Shown: piece after piece, positions 1 to 12,504 of the stretch
How the letters are laid out: each line of letters begins with the position of its first letter
Numbering within the stretch: the first letter of the stretch is position 1
Assembly: GCA_011317545.1 (NCBI GenBank)
Contig: WUJK01000004.1
Location: 1,240,001-1,304,000 of the forward strand
Length of the DNA stretch: 64,000 nt
DNA from: Coniella vitis
Lineage: Eukaryota; Ascomycota; Sordariomycetes; Diaporthales; Schizoparmaceae
Direction: 5' to 3'
The notes under the pieces: model-generated
Databases searched by the model: none
Seen by the model: the letters and a program-made list of their open reading frames with translations, nothing else
Told to the model about the DNA's origin: nothing
Translations under genes and position numbers: made by a program

Positions 1-259
1 CCAACGGGGCGGCGAGCCACTTCCATTCTGTTGGTTGGCTCTTGATAAGGTGCCATTGGCAGCGCTGTTTCATGCTGGCGATACCTGGGGGACCCATTGC
101 CCATTTATCTTGAGAAACTTAAAAAACACAGGCCACCCCCCGCTATCGTCTCACAGCTTTCGATTTACAGAGTCGTGGTTTAAGGTTACATCAGCAACCT
201 CTCACAAGCTCACCCCAGGCTCGAGCTTCTGCCAACACAGCCTCTGCCCACAGACAGCC

Positions 260-3200
260 ATGGCTTCTCCTGTCACGGAGGAAAAGGTCGTTCAGGCCTC
301 CTCTCACGGCAACGAGATCGACGAGAAGATTGCCGCCGACGGTGAAGCGGCCCCAGATCTCAAGGACAAGGATGCCGCCATCACCACCACCAGCGTGTCG
401 GATGCGGACGACGTCAACGGCTCCGAGACAGACAGCCAAGATGCCATCATCGTCACTGGTGCCGATGCCGCAGCGCATCTTCTGCCGCTCAGAGACGACG
501 GCGATCCCTCTTTTACGTTTCGCGGCGTGGTGATCGCAACCGCCTTGTCCGGCTTCCAGGCTGTTATGAACCAGATCTACATGGTTGGTCAATCCGGTTC
601 CTCTGCCCTTTGCCCGCGGCCTCAGCACGGCTCTACTGACACAGAGAAACCCCTTCTCAGTTCAAACCCACCAGTGTTTCCATCATGGGCACCTTTATCG
701 TCCTGATTGCCTACTTTATCGGCAACCTCTGGGCCTTCCTCCTCCCTCGCGGTGACCACCTCGAGGCCCGCTGGAGAGAAGGCGGTGGCCAGGGGAAACT
801 GCCTCGCTGGATCCGGATCGCCAAGTTCGTCAACAACGGGCCGTGGGGTCTCAAGGAGCACGCCATTGCCGCCATCACGGCCACGGGCGCCTCCAATGCC
901 GCGGCGGCCAGCGAAGTGTTTGCGGCACAAGACCTCTTCTACAACATGCCGCTGTCCGGCACGACCGTCATACTGAGCACCATCAGCATCGGCCTGTTTG
1001 GCTACGGCCTGTGCGGCATCATGCGGCCCATTGCCGTCTGGCACGTCGAGTCTGTCTACTGGAGCACGCTGCCGACCGTCAAGACCCTGCAGGGCCTGCA
1101 CTGGGCCAGCGTCAAGGACTCGAAGCCCATCCGCTACTTTTGGTACGCTTACAGCAGCATGTTTGCCTACGAGTGGTTCCCGGCCTACATCTGGCCGTGG
1201 CTCAACTCCGTCTCGGTCCCGTGTCTGGCGGCCATGAAGGCCACCGGCTCCAAGGCGGCTGTCCTGACGAACCTCTTTGGCGGCGCCACCAACAACGAGG
1301 GCCTGGGTTTGTTTAGCTTGTCCTTCGACTGGCAATACGTGAGTCTCTCCCAAAGATCCCAAAGATACTAGAGGCCATGATGCCACTTGAAGGGCCTGGC
1401 AAGCTGACTGAGTGCTTCTCCTTCTTCTTTTGCTGTATAGACCACTACAGCGCAGACGTCTCTCCCGCTCAAGTTGCAGCTGCACCAGGCCGCAGGGTTG
1501 TTCACCTGCTATCTTGTGATGCTCGGCATCTACTACGGCAATGGCTGGGGCGCAAAGTCGCTGCCCTTCATGTCGACCAGACTCATGCTGGCCAACGGCA
1601 CCGAGTACCCGGCAAGCCAAGTCTTTGCGGGTGGCGTCCTCAACGGGACGGCTCTCGCCGAGTACGGTCCTCCCAAGCTGGCTGCCACTTTTGCGTATTC
1701 CATGTTCATTGCCAATGCTGCTGTGGGTTTCATCTTTCATCTTTCCTCTCTCTCTCTCCCCCTCTGTCTCTGTCCCTGTCTCTCTCTTTTCATCTCTCTC
1801 TCTTTCCCTCCTTGCTTTCATCAGCAGACTGTGCGTCCCACAGATACTGACCAGTGAGCCATCTCCCTGACAGATTGGCGCGCTCATCATGCACTGCATC
1901 ATCTTCTGGGGCCCGGATATCAAGCGTTCTTTCATCGACGCGCGCAAGAACAAGTTTGACGACCGCCACCACGTGCACATGGCCAAGCACTACAAGGAGG
2001 CACCTTGGTGGTGGTACGTGGCCGTGCTCGTCATCTCCTTCTTCCTCGGTCTCATCGTTGTTCTGCGAGAGGACGTCACATTGCCTGCGTGGGGGTATGT
2101 TGTGGTAAGTTCGAGAGACCCCGCGGGGAACAGGCCATTGGCTTCTTTCCAAAAAAAAAAAAAGAAAAGAAAAAAAGAACGAACTGTTAGCATCTTCTTT
2201 TGATCGAATCTTCTGACGTGTTCTGTCACAGAGCTTGATACTGGGCACCGTGATTGCTCCCTTTTCGACCGTGCTTTATGCTCGCTACGGTGACGGCATT
2301 GCCACCAACAACTTATCCAAGATGCTGGCTGGTCTGATGATTCCAGGTCGTCCCGTGGGCAACATGTACTTTGCCGCATGGTCGCACAATGTCATTAGCA
2401 ACGCAGTCAACCTGGCCAACGATCTGAAGCTGGGAGAGTACCGTAAGTCCCAAGACATCTTATCCGGGAGGGAATCAACTCTTCCATCCACCTTTAAGAA
2501 AGGGCAAACGGAGATGATAGACTGACACAAGATTTAATCCACTCAACCAAAAACAGTCAAAATCCCCCCTCGCGTCATGTTCCTCACCCAGATCTACGGC
2601 ACCATTCTGGGCGGCTTCATCAACTACGCCGTCATGATTTCGATTGTCAATTCGAACCGCGCCCTCCTTGCCAACGGCAACGGCAACACGTCCTGGAGCG
2701 GCGCCACGATGCAAGCATACAATACCAACGCTGCTTCGTGGGCTTTGTCCGAGTACATGTACAAGGCGGGCGCCCCGTATGCCATGGTCCCCGTTGGTTT
2801 GGGTATCGGCGCGGCCATTGTGGTGGTGCACAGAATCATCACCCATGTAAGTTAATATTCTTCTTTTACCGACCAACCATTACCCTCAATAGCACCTCGC
2901 TCGCCTTTCTCACCTTCCAAGAAGAAGAAGAAGAAGAAGAAGAAGACCAAGACTAACAAAAACCAAACCAGTTCCTCCCCCGCATCCGCACCTTTCACCT
3001 CGACGAAATCAACATGCCCCAGTTCATCCAATACGCAGGCTACATCCCCTACAACGCAAGCCAGACGTGCGTCATCCTGACCTGGATGCTCTCGGGCTTC
3101 TTTTGCCAGTTCTACCTGCGCGAGTACAAGCCCCGCATCTTCAGGGACTACATGTACCTCGTCACGGGCGCGTGGGACGGCGCCTCCATGTCGGTGCTGT

Positions 3201-3307
3201 TCATCCTGTCCTTTGCCGTCTTTGGCGCCGGCGGCATATCACTGCCGTTCCCGACGTGGTGGGGCAATAATGCGGATGGGAACTATGACTTCTGTCCCTC
3301 GAGTTGA
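260..3307 (+). CDS. Oligopeptide transporter, OPT family
   Basis: Proton-coupled plasma-membrane importer of small peptides, by family. Seven exons fit: 260-583, 661-1338, 1441-1722, 1874-2104, 2232-2442, 2557-2846, 2972-3307, giving 783 residues, a normal length for fungal OPT proteins. All introns are GT-AG and keep frame. The first ~90 residues are hydrophilic and acidic. After that come many hydrophobic segments, with the OPT signature around NNGPWGLKEHAI and the blocks QIYMFKPTSVS, MRPIAVWHVE and FDWQY. The start at 260 is the first ATG giving a typical N-terminus; an in-frame upstream ATG at 35 would only add an unlikely leader. Introns 3, 4 and 6 contain a CT tract, a poly-A tract and an AAG run. 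It converges on a secreted peptidase gene, which fits peptide uptake. The precise substrate (tetrapeptide, glutathione or other) cannot be told. Confidence 0.93.
1740..1813 (+). repeat. CT-rich microsatellite in OPT intron 3
   Basis: Pyrimidine-rich TCTC tract filling much of the third intron of the peptide transporter; a likely polypyrimidine stretch and length-variable site. Confidence 0.8.
2919..2947 (+). repeat. (AAG)n microsatellite in OPT intron 6
   Basis: About eight tandem AAG units inside the last intron of the peptide transporter. No coding role. Confidence 0.85.
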
Positions 3308-3747
3308 TCTTGGTTTTCTGGTTGAGTTTGTTGGGAGGGGAGTGAGAAATCGGGTTGGGTTTGATGGTCGGTTGCAGGCTCACGGTACTTTTGTCGCCGC
3401 TTTACCGCAGCAAGAGACGTCAAGCTTTGATGGGGTACTCCTCCATAGCGGTCATAGGTGATGATGATACATAATATGCTCCCTGTCATAGTGGCGGGTA
3501 AGCATGCCGTGAACCGTAAGCGAGCGCTGAACGCCGTTAAAATATCTCCCTGTAAATCAGAAGAAGAGGCAAAATCGCCAGTCATCATGCCGCAAAGTCC
3601 CATGAACCAAATCCTGAATGGTATATCATTATGTACGCAATCAACAAGGCTAAAAGCAAACCGACCAACCAACCTAGCTCTCTGGAATCCAATAAACAAT
3701 GCCATTTATTATAAGTCCCACTACCCAGGCGGATCTCCAATTCCCCG
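3308..3747. other. Intergenic, convergent 3' ends
   Basis: Shared 3' region of the OPT transporter and the sedolisin gene. I see no gene; it should hold both polyadenylation sites. Confidence 0.6.
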
Positions 3748-5831
3748 TCACGGAAGACTCATAAACAGCTTCTTCATACTAGGATAATCTGGCGTTCCCA
3801 GCCCGGTCAACGGATCCCAGCCCTTGACAGCAGAAAAGCCAACTGTGCCACACCCTGGATTCGTTCCATTCTTGATGTCGTTCATGACCTGTGGGTTGGC
3901 ATACAACGCCTCGTTGAGGAAACCGACGGGGCCTTTGCCAGCTTGGAGACGTTCCTCGTTGATCATGTTGATCATGGATGCAAAGACAGGGGCGGATGCT
4001 AGTAGTTTTACCAGTTAGTAAAGATAAAGTGCTGAAGACTACTGTGCCGACGACAAAAGAGAAGAGGAAAACAAAACATACCAGACGTGCCAAAGGACAA
4101 GGAAAACTGCCCGTCAACAGCCGTCACATAGTTCGCCCCATTCGCAGAAACATCAGGAAACGCGCGGACTTTGCCCGAATTATTGAACCGGTCCGCCCCA
4201 TACGGCGGTGCATGGTCCGTCATGAAGCTCGTCACCGCGCTCTTTTGATACGACGGCATCGCAAAGACATTCGAGAACCCGCCGCCCGAGAAAATTACCT
4301 CCTCGCACGCCGTCTCGGAGTCCTCAACCGTGCGCCCGCTGCTCAGCTGCGTGGCCCCCACAGAGGTCACCCAGGGGCAGCCGCCTGGGAAACTCGGGTT
4401 GAACTTGCCCGAGGACCCGTTCGTGAAGCTTTGGCCGTCGTCAGACAGGCACGCGCCGCCGTTGCCCGCGACGCCGAAATCGCCGGAGGAGTAGATCACG
4501 GTGACGCCCTGGAGCGCCAACTTCATGTACTCATCGCACTGTCTCTGTTCGTACTTGGCGCCGAGGTCAGCCTCGTTGGCTCCGTAGCTTGTTGAAATGA
4601 CATTGGTGGCCGTTGCTATGCCACACTCGACGGATGATGAATACTGGCCGTCCATGTTCGGGTCCTTGGAGTCGCCGCCTTGGAAGGTGCAGTAGCTTGC
4701 GTCGATGCCGTCCAGAAAGTTGTTGAAGCTGGCGCCCTGGACCGCGTCGCCGACCTGGTAGACGCTAGCCTTTTGAGGCGCGATGAGAGCCATTGCAAAT
4801 TCAAGATCGAGGGCTGACTCGCCGTTGAAGCTGAAGCTCTGATTCTGTGTTTGGACGACACCGTTCGCCAAGAGCAGAACCTCGGGCGTCTTTTGGGCAA
4901 TGTCTGGCGAGAACTGGTCAAAGTACATGTCGAGGTCGGTCTGGAGAAACGCTTGTGGTGTGTATTCCACGATGCCAATAGCATTGCTCGAATTGGCCAA
5001 AATTCCCTTTGGAATGTTGTAGAGAGCCCGCAGGCAGTCAGGGGTAATCATAGTGTCGCATTGCGACAGGTCCATCATGGCGTTGTCAATGTGCTGGCCC
5101 TGTTTGGGGTTGCTGTCGTCGAGCGGGCTGCCAACAATAGCCTTGAATCGGTCTTGTCGCGTCTCCAGCTGCTCCAATGACCTCTTCTTGAGCTCCTCTG
5201 CCGCTTCTTCCGGGACTTCCTTGTGTTTGCCGCTTCTCTCGTGGCCGAGACCCTTGTCAAAATGAACGGTGGGCGTGATGATGTCGACATGCTCCGCAAT
5301 GTATTCTGGGACGTGATACTTGTCACATGCGACGTGATGCGTATTGTCTTGCGTCTCGTGCTTGTAGACGTGGTACTCCGTCTTGAGTATTTGCTCCATT
5401 TCACGCACGGTGGCATTGAGGGTGATCCATGTCTTGGAAACAGACATCTTCATCCGGCTCGGATGGATGCCTTCCGACTCGAGCCACTTCATGACTGCAT
5501 CAACCGACTCTCGCTTGGGCTTGAACATCTCGATGACCTCTGCTGCCGACCAGTGTTTTCCGTAATTGGGCGAGTTGGGGTTCGCGACATCGTATATGAA
5601 TTCTTCCGCCCGGTGGAGATTTTGCTGCGTCAAACCTATCCGCACCGGCAATGTCGCCGTGTAGTGCATCCGATGAGACTTTTGCCATTTGCTGTGGACA
5701 GCCGGTACCTCTTCATGGACGACATGGCGGGAGGTACCTTGCTGGGGCTTGTTCAGTGGTTTGGCATCTGCTGCTACCGCCAGGGTAGCAAGAGCGCTTG
5801 TTATTATGTTGAACCGCATCTTGAACAACAC
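3748..5831 (-). CDS. Sedolisin (S53) serine-carboxyl peptidase, tripeptidyl-peptidase-like
   Basis: Secreted acid peptidase. Two exons: 5831-4082 and 3998-3748, 666 residues. The intron (4081-3999) splits the catalytic GTSASAP motif, with GTATGT donor and CTAG acceptor. Residues 1-23 look like a signal peptide; an internal Met5 could also be the start. The pro-kumamolisin propeptide runs to about residue 200. The catalytic Glu and Asp are E338 and D342 (GESALD), the oxyanion Asp is D451 (SSGDFG), and the nucleophile is S583 (GTSASAP). The C-terminal GWDPLTGLGTPD supplies the calcium-binding Asp. All key residues are present, so it should be active at low pH after self-removal of the propeptide. 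Whether it is an endo- or tripeptidyl-peptidase is not settled by motifs. Confidence 0.93.
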
Positions 5832-6578
5832 CGGGCCAGCCAGAGTCCAGAAAAGGGAAAACGAAAAGCCATGATTGCACAGGGTGCAGAGTATTCATAA
5901 GGTGAGCATTCATCCTATCTGCGGGTTTGGCCAGCTATGATCTGTGAGAATAGCAGCGGATACAAGACGAGAACTGAAACTCTCCACGAACAAGTGGCGA
6001 CGCATCCACGATAAATCAGACAGTGCTCAGATAGGCCAAGCAACGGAAGCTCAAGGCTGTAGCAGATGTTGCCGGATGTGGCTTGAGGGCATGCTCTGGG
6101 GATACAATGTTGGGACGATCATGATAAGATTCTCACAGAGAGTTCACCAAGAGCTCTTGGCAGGTATCGCTTGCTGCAAGTCTCAGCACAAGGGATTCCC
6201 AATATCTCCACGTCTACTACGGGGTTCGGAAGTGGTCCATCAAGCAGAACCGTTGCAGGAGCCCGTTGCAGTGGATCAAATTTTGGTGCTCCTTCTTGTT
6301 GGTTTCGCCGTCCGGGCTGTCGAGATCTCGTCCTGCCGCGTGGCCTTCTCCCGAGTTGAGGCTTTGCGCTGCATCCTCCTGGAGGCCACTCAAAACTGGT
6401 CAATTAGCGGAAACGTGGACTTGCAGGGGCTCTAGCCTTTCGAGTATTGGCGATAGCTGGGGTGCTGAGCGAAATGGAAACCCCATCTGAAACAGGTGCA
6501 TGTGCCCACTTGTCGTTGGACTTGGGGGTGTTTTGTTTTTCCTCTTTGGCACATGTCAAGCCGCTAAATCTATGACCC
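5832..6578. other. Intergenic: sedolisin promoter and IPI3 3' end
   Basis: Lies upstream of the sedolisin gene and downstream of IPI3, both on the minus strand. Open frames here look random in composition; I see no further gene. Confidence 0.55.
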
Positions 6579-7930
6579 TCATCTCATTGCCGCCAATTGA
6601 TCCAAGATTGCATACTGCTGTTGCACACTTTTCTGGAGCGCTGTGTCGTCCGAGTCCGCTTCCGCGGGGTGCAGGAAGGTGGCGATGGCTTCGTCGAGCG
6701 TGTCCCGCGCGAAGCCAGGCGCTTTGACCATATGGCGGAATCGTGTCTCAGGTGTAAGATCAGCCTCAAACTGTGCACTAAAATTATACGCACGCTGGGC
6801 TTGGGATGGTTTGACGACAGTCAAAGCCTTGGCGGTCAAAGCGTCGGCTGACAAAGGCGACACGAAAACAATATTGGTCACGGCTGCGTTGAGGTTTGTG
6901 AGTTCTTTTGGACCGCTGTTTGCTGTTCGATCAGTAATGGCCCAGACGTGGATCTGGCCTTTTGGATGCCCTGATAGCAGGACGGTGCCGTCATGTGTCA
7001 AAGCCAGACATGTTGGCGGGCCAGACTCTGCAGGAGAGGTGCAGAATGGCGTCGTCACTTGCACAACCGTTGATGTGTCCTCGCTCTTGGGTCCGAGCAG
7101 AGGGCTGGAACCGAAGAAGTCTACTGAGTAAATCGAGCCGTCCTGGGTTGATGCAAAGACTCCACGTGTGGCAGGGTCAAGGGAAAGACAGGTTGGGAAG
7201 CTGGAAAACAGGAGTGTCCTCAATACCTGGCCGGTGTGGTAGTTCCAGACGACACAGGTCTTATCCTTACTCGCCGACACGCAAAGGCTCGTCTGCGAGT
7301 TGTCACCAGGCGATACCGTCAGGGCCGTGATGGCGCCGCGATGGTTCGAGAAGCTGACAGTAGGCTCGCGCTCCTCGGTGCTATCCAGTTCAAGAAGCTG
7401 AGCCAGGCTCCAGACGTGAACGTTGGAGTCGTCTGAACCGGTGAGGACGTGATATGGAGCCACGGCTATGCACGAGACGGCCTGCACATGGCTTGCGGGC
7501 AGCGAAACAAGGCGACCTGTGCGCGTCTATGGCAGAGAAGATTAGAATGGCTTGTATGATCATGCGCCGCGCTCTTGGCCCACGTTTGACTCACCTCCCA
7601 AAGCATGATTCGACCCTCGACGGTTCCAATAACGAGCACGCCGCCAGCCAAGGCCACACATCTTATCCTCTCAGGAAAGGCCACAAACGCCTCCTGATTT
7701 CCGCGAATGCGCGAGTAGACATGGATGTAGGCCTTTTCGTGCTGGGCGGCAAAGACATGGGTGTCGCTAACGGCCAGACAGTTGGGTGGAGTTGCGCTCT
7801 TCTTGAAGGTTGATTTTGCAGCAAACGAGGGCCACAGCGCGTGGGTGTAGATGCCGACGTCCTTTGCGATGGCCGTGTTGCTGGACAGAGGAGGTCCGCA
7901 GATGGACGAGAAGAACTCTTCGGCCACCAT
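6579..7930 (-). CDS. IPI3: Pre-rRNA-processing WD40 protein Ipi3 (WDR18 family)
   Basis: Subunit of the Rix1/Ipi1/Ipi3 complex that acts on pre-60S particles in the nucleoplasm, in ITS2 processing and remodelling. Exons 7930-7595 and 7526-6579, with a 68-nt phase-0 intron, give 427 residues, the usual Ipi3 length. The N-terminus carries the family opening (CGPPLSSNTAIAKDVGIYTH). Several WD blades follow, such as VLTGSDDSNVHVWSL, CVSASKDKTCVVWNY and VLLSGHPKGQIHVWAI. The C-terminus (after about residue 370) is a helical tail rather than a blade, as in the family. The alternative acceptor nine bases downstream, CAG before GTCGCC, would drop three residues and cannot be excluded. Confidence 0.88.
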
Positions 7931-10324
7931 CTTGCCTGTGCAGTCAGATTGCTGCGCCTGGCTATTTTTGCTGTGAGAGTGGTTGTGTTGTTGATGGGTT
8001 GGGCGAGAAGCCTGGAGAGTCTTGAATTTTCATTGGCCCTTGCACTTTGGCTGGCAGGCTGGCTTGGCTAACCCTGAGGGTTAGCGCAAAACACTGCCCG
8101 AGCAACCGCCACTTGACACTGGAGATACTCCAAGATTGCACGGTAACAGGTGGAGATGGTTGCCATAGAAAGCGAAATTCTTGTCTTGTTCTGTGTCTGT
8201 TTGCTAGCAAAGATAAACACTGAAAGTGACTGGTTTTCATCTGGTGTGGGGGGATATAAATTATTCTTGATCCTGCATCAAGAAATGGGACAGTGCTGCT
8301 TTGAAGTACATAAGTAGTGATGCCTCCCACCCAGGCTCGCTAAATCACTCGAAATTCTGCAACTCAAACCTCATCTGTTTGTGGTCAATAACATCGGTCA
8401 AGACCTTGTGACTTACACACCGGGAAAGTGATTGCACTCAATTGGGACATATGCATAAGTACATATCCACTTGCAGCATTGACATTTGGTTTCCCTTCAA
8501 GTGAAGATCTGCTTGGATAGCAGCTCCTGGATCGTTTCTACTTGCGGTCTGGACTCCAATCAGAATCAGGCACCACTAGACAGGCTGCTCTCTACCCATT
8601 AAGCACAAGGTCATTATAATACATGCGGCTAGTGCATAGTAAGCTGCCAAGTTCAACAGGTGCTACCGCGCAACGTCTGTGGGCTGTGGGCAGTTCCGGG
8701 GAAGACCACCGTACAAACTGCCGATTAGCGGTGTGGTTGCCCAAGTCTTGGCGATCCAAACCGCTGGAAAGCTTGGCATGAATGAGCCTCGTAGGGGCCA
8801 GTGCTCATATTGCGCGTCACGATACAGCCACACTAGAATGTGGCTGAATCACTTCTTACATGACTACCGTGTACTATGTCGTCTTGATGAGAGGAACTGG
8901 CAACATGCTTTGAAATATTGCAAAACCAATGCAACAGACACTTGAAGGTTCTCTTGAGCACCGTTGCAGTTGATCCCCGCTGCTGCACCACAGCACGGCC
9001 AGCAAGGGCAGGGACAAACGAGCCCCAAATTCTGAAACGCGGATAAACGAGCAAACGGGCAGCGACGGAATGCATAAAAGCCGACAAGCAAAGCACAGGT
9101 GGCGTCTTGCTTGTGTGCCTGGTGAAAACCAAACGTTCGCCGATCAATCAGCGAGACGGGAAAAGGAACGGAGATATGGCTTGCCTGCTTGCCCACATGC
9201 CGTGCCCAGATGTAACGATAGGCCACTGGTTCACAGGCTCTTACCCTTGACGCGCAAGCCAGAAGAGGCTGCTTGAGTACTTGTGTATGCAAGATGGCAC
9301 TAGGCAGAGGAAGCAGAAATAAACCCTGCTATCGCGAATACTTTGTATTGCCCTATTGTGTCTACTATATGGTATCTCAACCACCACCAAGGGACTATCT
9401 ATGCATCTCCCACCCACTCAAATTGCGGCCACCGTGTCTATTTCGGGACTTTGCAACGATAGAACCTAAATCTACCTTGATGTTGTGCCACCAAATTCCA
9501 CGTCAACAAGCTTATGGAAAGAGTTTTGCTTGCTTGCTGTTGTAACCTGACCACTCTGTACAGTAGAAGTAGAATGTGTCGTTGAACTGGACAAAAAGAC
9601 TGCGCGTAAAGTTGCGTACACGTGGGGCGCAATTAATTCTACTATGTAGGGCCGAATCTTCTACAGCGATAAGCGCTACGGAATCAGCCATCAGCAGGGG
9701 TCCATCCACTGCACCCCACTGCCCCTTCCTCAACAACTGCTGAAGTGCTGCAAATCAGAGACTGGGAAAGCAGGCGCCATCCCCCACCCGTCTGCGATGC
9801 TACCATACATAGTACACATAGTAGTACTGCTGTGCAAAGCCGCAAGCCCCCGCCGGCCCCCTACCGGGCCCGCCCTGGCAACGCGCTGGCCGGCCTTGGC
9901 TTGCGTCTATTTTCAGGACCCCCAGCTTTCCCATCCCAGAAGACTGCTGGCTGCTGCTTTACTTTCACAAACAATTTGCGTGATCCGTATTACTTCTGGT
10001 TTGGAGCTACGACGTCTGATTCCAGTTGATGGACTTTGCCGAAAGTGTTTCCTCTCCCGATAGTTCGCGCCATTCTTATCCCTCACCCGATCGTGTCCCG
10101 ACTTTCCAGCTTCACCACTACTGCGACACCTTCACTGATTGCGCAACGCTGTGAGACACGCGACGCATTTACCGCCTCAAAGGGAGAAAAGAGTTCCCGA
10201 TCTGTCCAAAACCTTCCGACTTCCTCTCCATACCTATGCCTGCTCGTCGATAGAAGAAGGCCGTCACCAATCACTCGCACCGCGCCTCTTCGGCCGGCGC
10301 TCCGGTTCCCGACCTCTACCCACC
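7931..10324. other. Intergenic, 2.4-kb divergent promoter region
   Basis: Separates the divergent IPI3 and OCH1-like genes. Several short open frames on both strands show no family resemblance or splice pattern. I see no RNA gene. Confidence 0.55.
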
Positions 10325-11671
10325 ATGCTCACCTTCAGGCGCGCCCTGTTGGCAGCAGCCATCTTCCTCTCCGTCTTTTACATCCTCTCGCGATCGCACA
10401 GCTCTCATGCGCCCGACATATTAGAAGACCCAGCATTCCCGCCCGCCAAAGCCGTCTCCGAAGATGGCATGCAATACTCCTCCACTTCTTCGTCCGCAGC
10501 AGTCGCCGACGCAAATAATAACAAAGGTGTCGGGGCCAACGGTGCAGCCAACGGTGCGAGTGGAACAAACATAGGCGCAACTGCCGGTGCAGGAGCAGAA
10601 GCAGGAGCAGGAGCAGGAGCAGGAGCAAAAGCAGAACAAGAACAGAAACCGCTCCTCGACATGTCCAAAATGACACTTGTTGAAAAGCTAGCCTACCAAC
10701 ACCCATATGATGTCGGGACAAAATTCCCAGCTTACATCTGGCAAACATGGAAGTACAAACCCTCGGATTCACGTTTCAAGTTCCGCGATCAAGAAGCCAG
10801 CTGGACGGTGCTCCACCCAGGCTTTACCCACGAGGTCATCACGGACGAGGTGGCCGCGAACCTCGTGAAGCTCTACTACGCCGCCGTCCCCGAAGTCCTC
10901 GAGGCATACGAAGCGCTGCCCCTGCCGGTCCTCAAGGCCGACTTCTTCCGCTACCTCATCCTGCTTGCACGGGGCGGCGTCTACAGTGACATTGACACGT
11001 CAGCGCTCAAGCCAGCCGTCGAGTGGATCCCCTCGAGCGTGCCGCACGAAGCCATTGGCCTCGTCATTGGCATTGAAGCAGACCCCGATCGACCGGATTG
11101 GCATGACTGGTACTCGCGGCGCATCCAGTTCTGCCAGTGGACCATTCAGAGCAAACCGGGCCACCCAGTGCTTCGCGAGGTCGTGGCAGCGATCACTGAG
11201 GAAGCACTGCGCAAGAAGCGCTCCGGCTTGCTTGCGGGTTTCAAGGACAAGAATGTCATTGAATTTACAGGTCCGGCTGTGTGGACGGACGTGATCTTCG
11301 AATACTTCAACGACGCGCGGTACTTTGACATGAGCGCTAGCAAGGGCCCGATCGACTGGCACAATTTCACGGGCATGACCGCTATCAAAAAGGTGGGCGA
11401 TGTGATTGTGTTGCCGATTACTGGGTTCTCCCCCGGTGTGGGTCAGATGGGCGCTGGAGACTATGATGATCCTCTGGCATTTGTGAAGCATGGATTCTCG
11501 GGTATGTTATTACACTCCTTCCCACGGTTCTGTATTTTCATTTTCGGTGTACTTCCTCTTGTACTTGTGTGCACGGCCAACAGCTCGATGAGTTATGCAC
11601 TTCAATACTGACAAGATATCACATTTCTAGGCTCATGGAAACCGGAAAAAGAAAGACATATTGGCGGCTAA
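10325..11671 (+). CDS. OCH1-like GT32 mannosyltransferase (type II Golgi membrane protein)
   Basis: Predicted Golgi glycosyltransferase of family GT32, the family of yeast Och1, which adds the first alpha-1,6-mannose of the outer chain to N-glycans. Exons 10325-11501 and 11631-11671 give 405 residues. The start was chosen because it gives a short cytosolic tail and one membrane anchor (residues 7-21) and has a CACC context; the frame stays open upstream to 10139. A low-complexity Ala/Gly stem (about 70-105) links anchor to catalytic domain. Catalytic-domain marks: FPAYIWQTWK, KADFFRYLILLARGGVYSDID with the DxD at 222-224, and FTGPAVWTD. The tiny last exon completes the usual family ending (GSWKPEKERHIG), which supports the splice. 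Fungi have several GT32 paralogues, so true Och1 identity is uncertain. Confidence 0.85.
10578..10640 (+). repeat. In-frame GGAGCA-type repeat coding Ala-Gly stem
   Basis: Near-perfect tandem GGAGCA/GGAGCG hexanucleotides encode an alternating Ala-Gly run in the stem of the mannosyltransferase. Units add two residues each without breaking the frame. Confidence 0.8.
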
Positions 11672-12504
11672 CCGACAATAACCAAGCCAGTTTCTCTTAT
11701 CTTTTGTTTCTTTTAATTATCCTCTTCCTACTACACTGTTCACAGTAACCATACCAGCACGCCTTTCAGCAAGCTACTGAAGTATGCCATCTTCTCGCGT
11801 TTCCATGTTCAAATTCTGTCCTTCACAGCCAAAAGAAGAAAAGGCGCTGGTATTGGAGAGAAAAAAAACCAAGTCGGGCTAAAGCGAAAGGGAGTTTGGG
11901 GCGTTTGCATTCCTATCACCTAAGTACATAGACTTATTCGTCACCCAGCAAAGGATGGATGGCATCATTGGAAATATTCTTGGAGGGTTGATTGGTTGCT
12001 TTTGTGGTTCTACAGCAGATAGAACGCAAGGAGATGGATGGATGGGCGGGGGTGTGGCTTGGCAGAGCAAGAGGAAGAGATTGAATAGACTGTATATATA
12101 GTGATATGAAGCTTCGTTGATCGATACGCATACGCATATGCATTTTCATGTATAATGAAACATGGTTTGGTCAATTGTATGTGAATGAAGCACCGGAGAC
12201 GATGCTGATAAGGCGACAGTGAGTCTGATATTTTGATCAGAGTGTATGGAACGGGATGGCGTGGGGGGACTACCATTTGCATGTGATTGTTCCATGTCTC
12301 TGCCGTGCAGTTTGTCTGAGTGCGCCGTCTATGGGCTCGGTTGGTTCCGCCCCTATTGTTCTAAGCGTTGGTTGTATCTGATCCTGGGGTCTTGGCTCAA
12401 TTACTCTGTTCGTGTCTTAGGCCTTGTGCTATTTTCCACCGATTTGCATATCATGTCTTCTCACACTGCGCTGACCCAAGGCGGGCTACCATCAATAGGC
12501 CAGC
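11672..12504. other. Intergenic, convergent 3' ends
   Basis: Region between the converging mannosyltransferase and aldo/keto reductase genes. AT-rich patches near 12,060-12,180; no gene supported. Confidence 0.55.

Noticed and set aside
622..1986. 454-codon open frame on the minus strand
   Set aside because: Fully antisense to the OPT transporter exons and introns, with biased Arg/Gly/Glu composition typical of a shadow frame.
10139..10324. In-frame upstream extension of the OCH1-like protein
   Set aside because: Would place 62 basic residues before the membrane anchor; the ATG at 10,325 gives a normal type II topology and better context.
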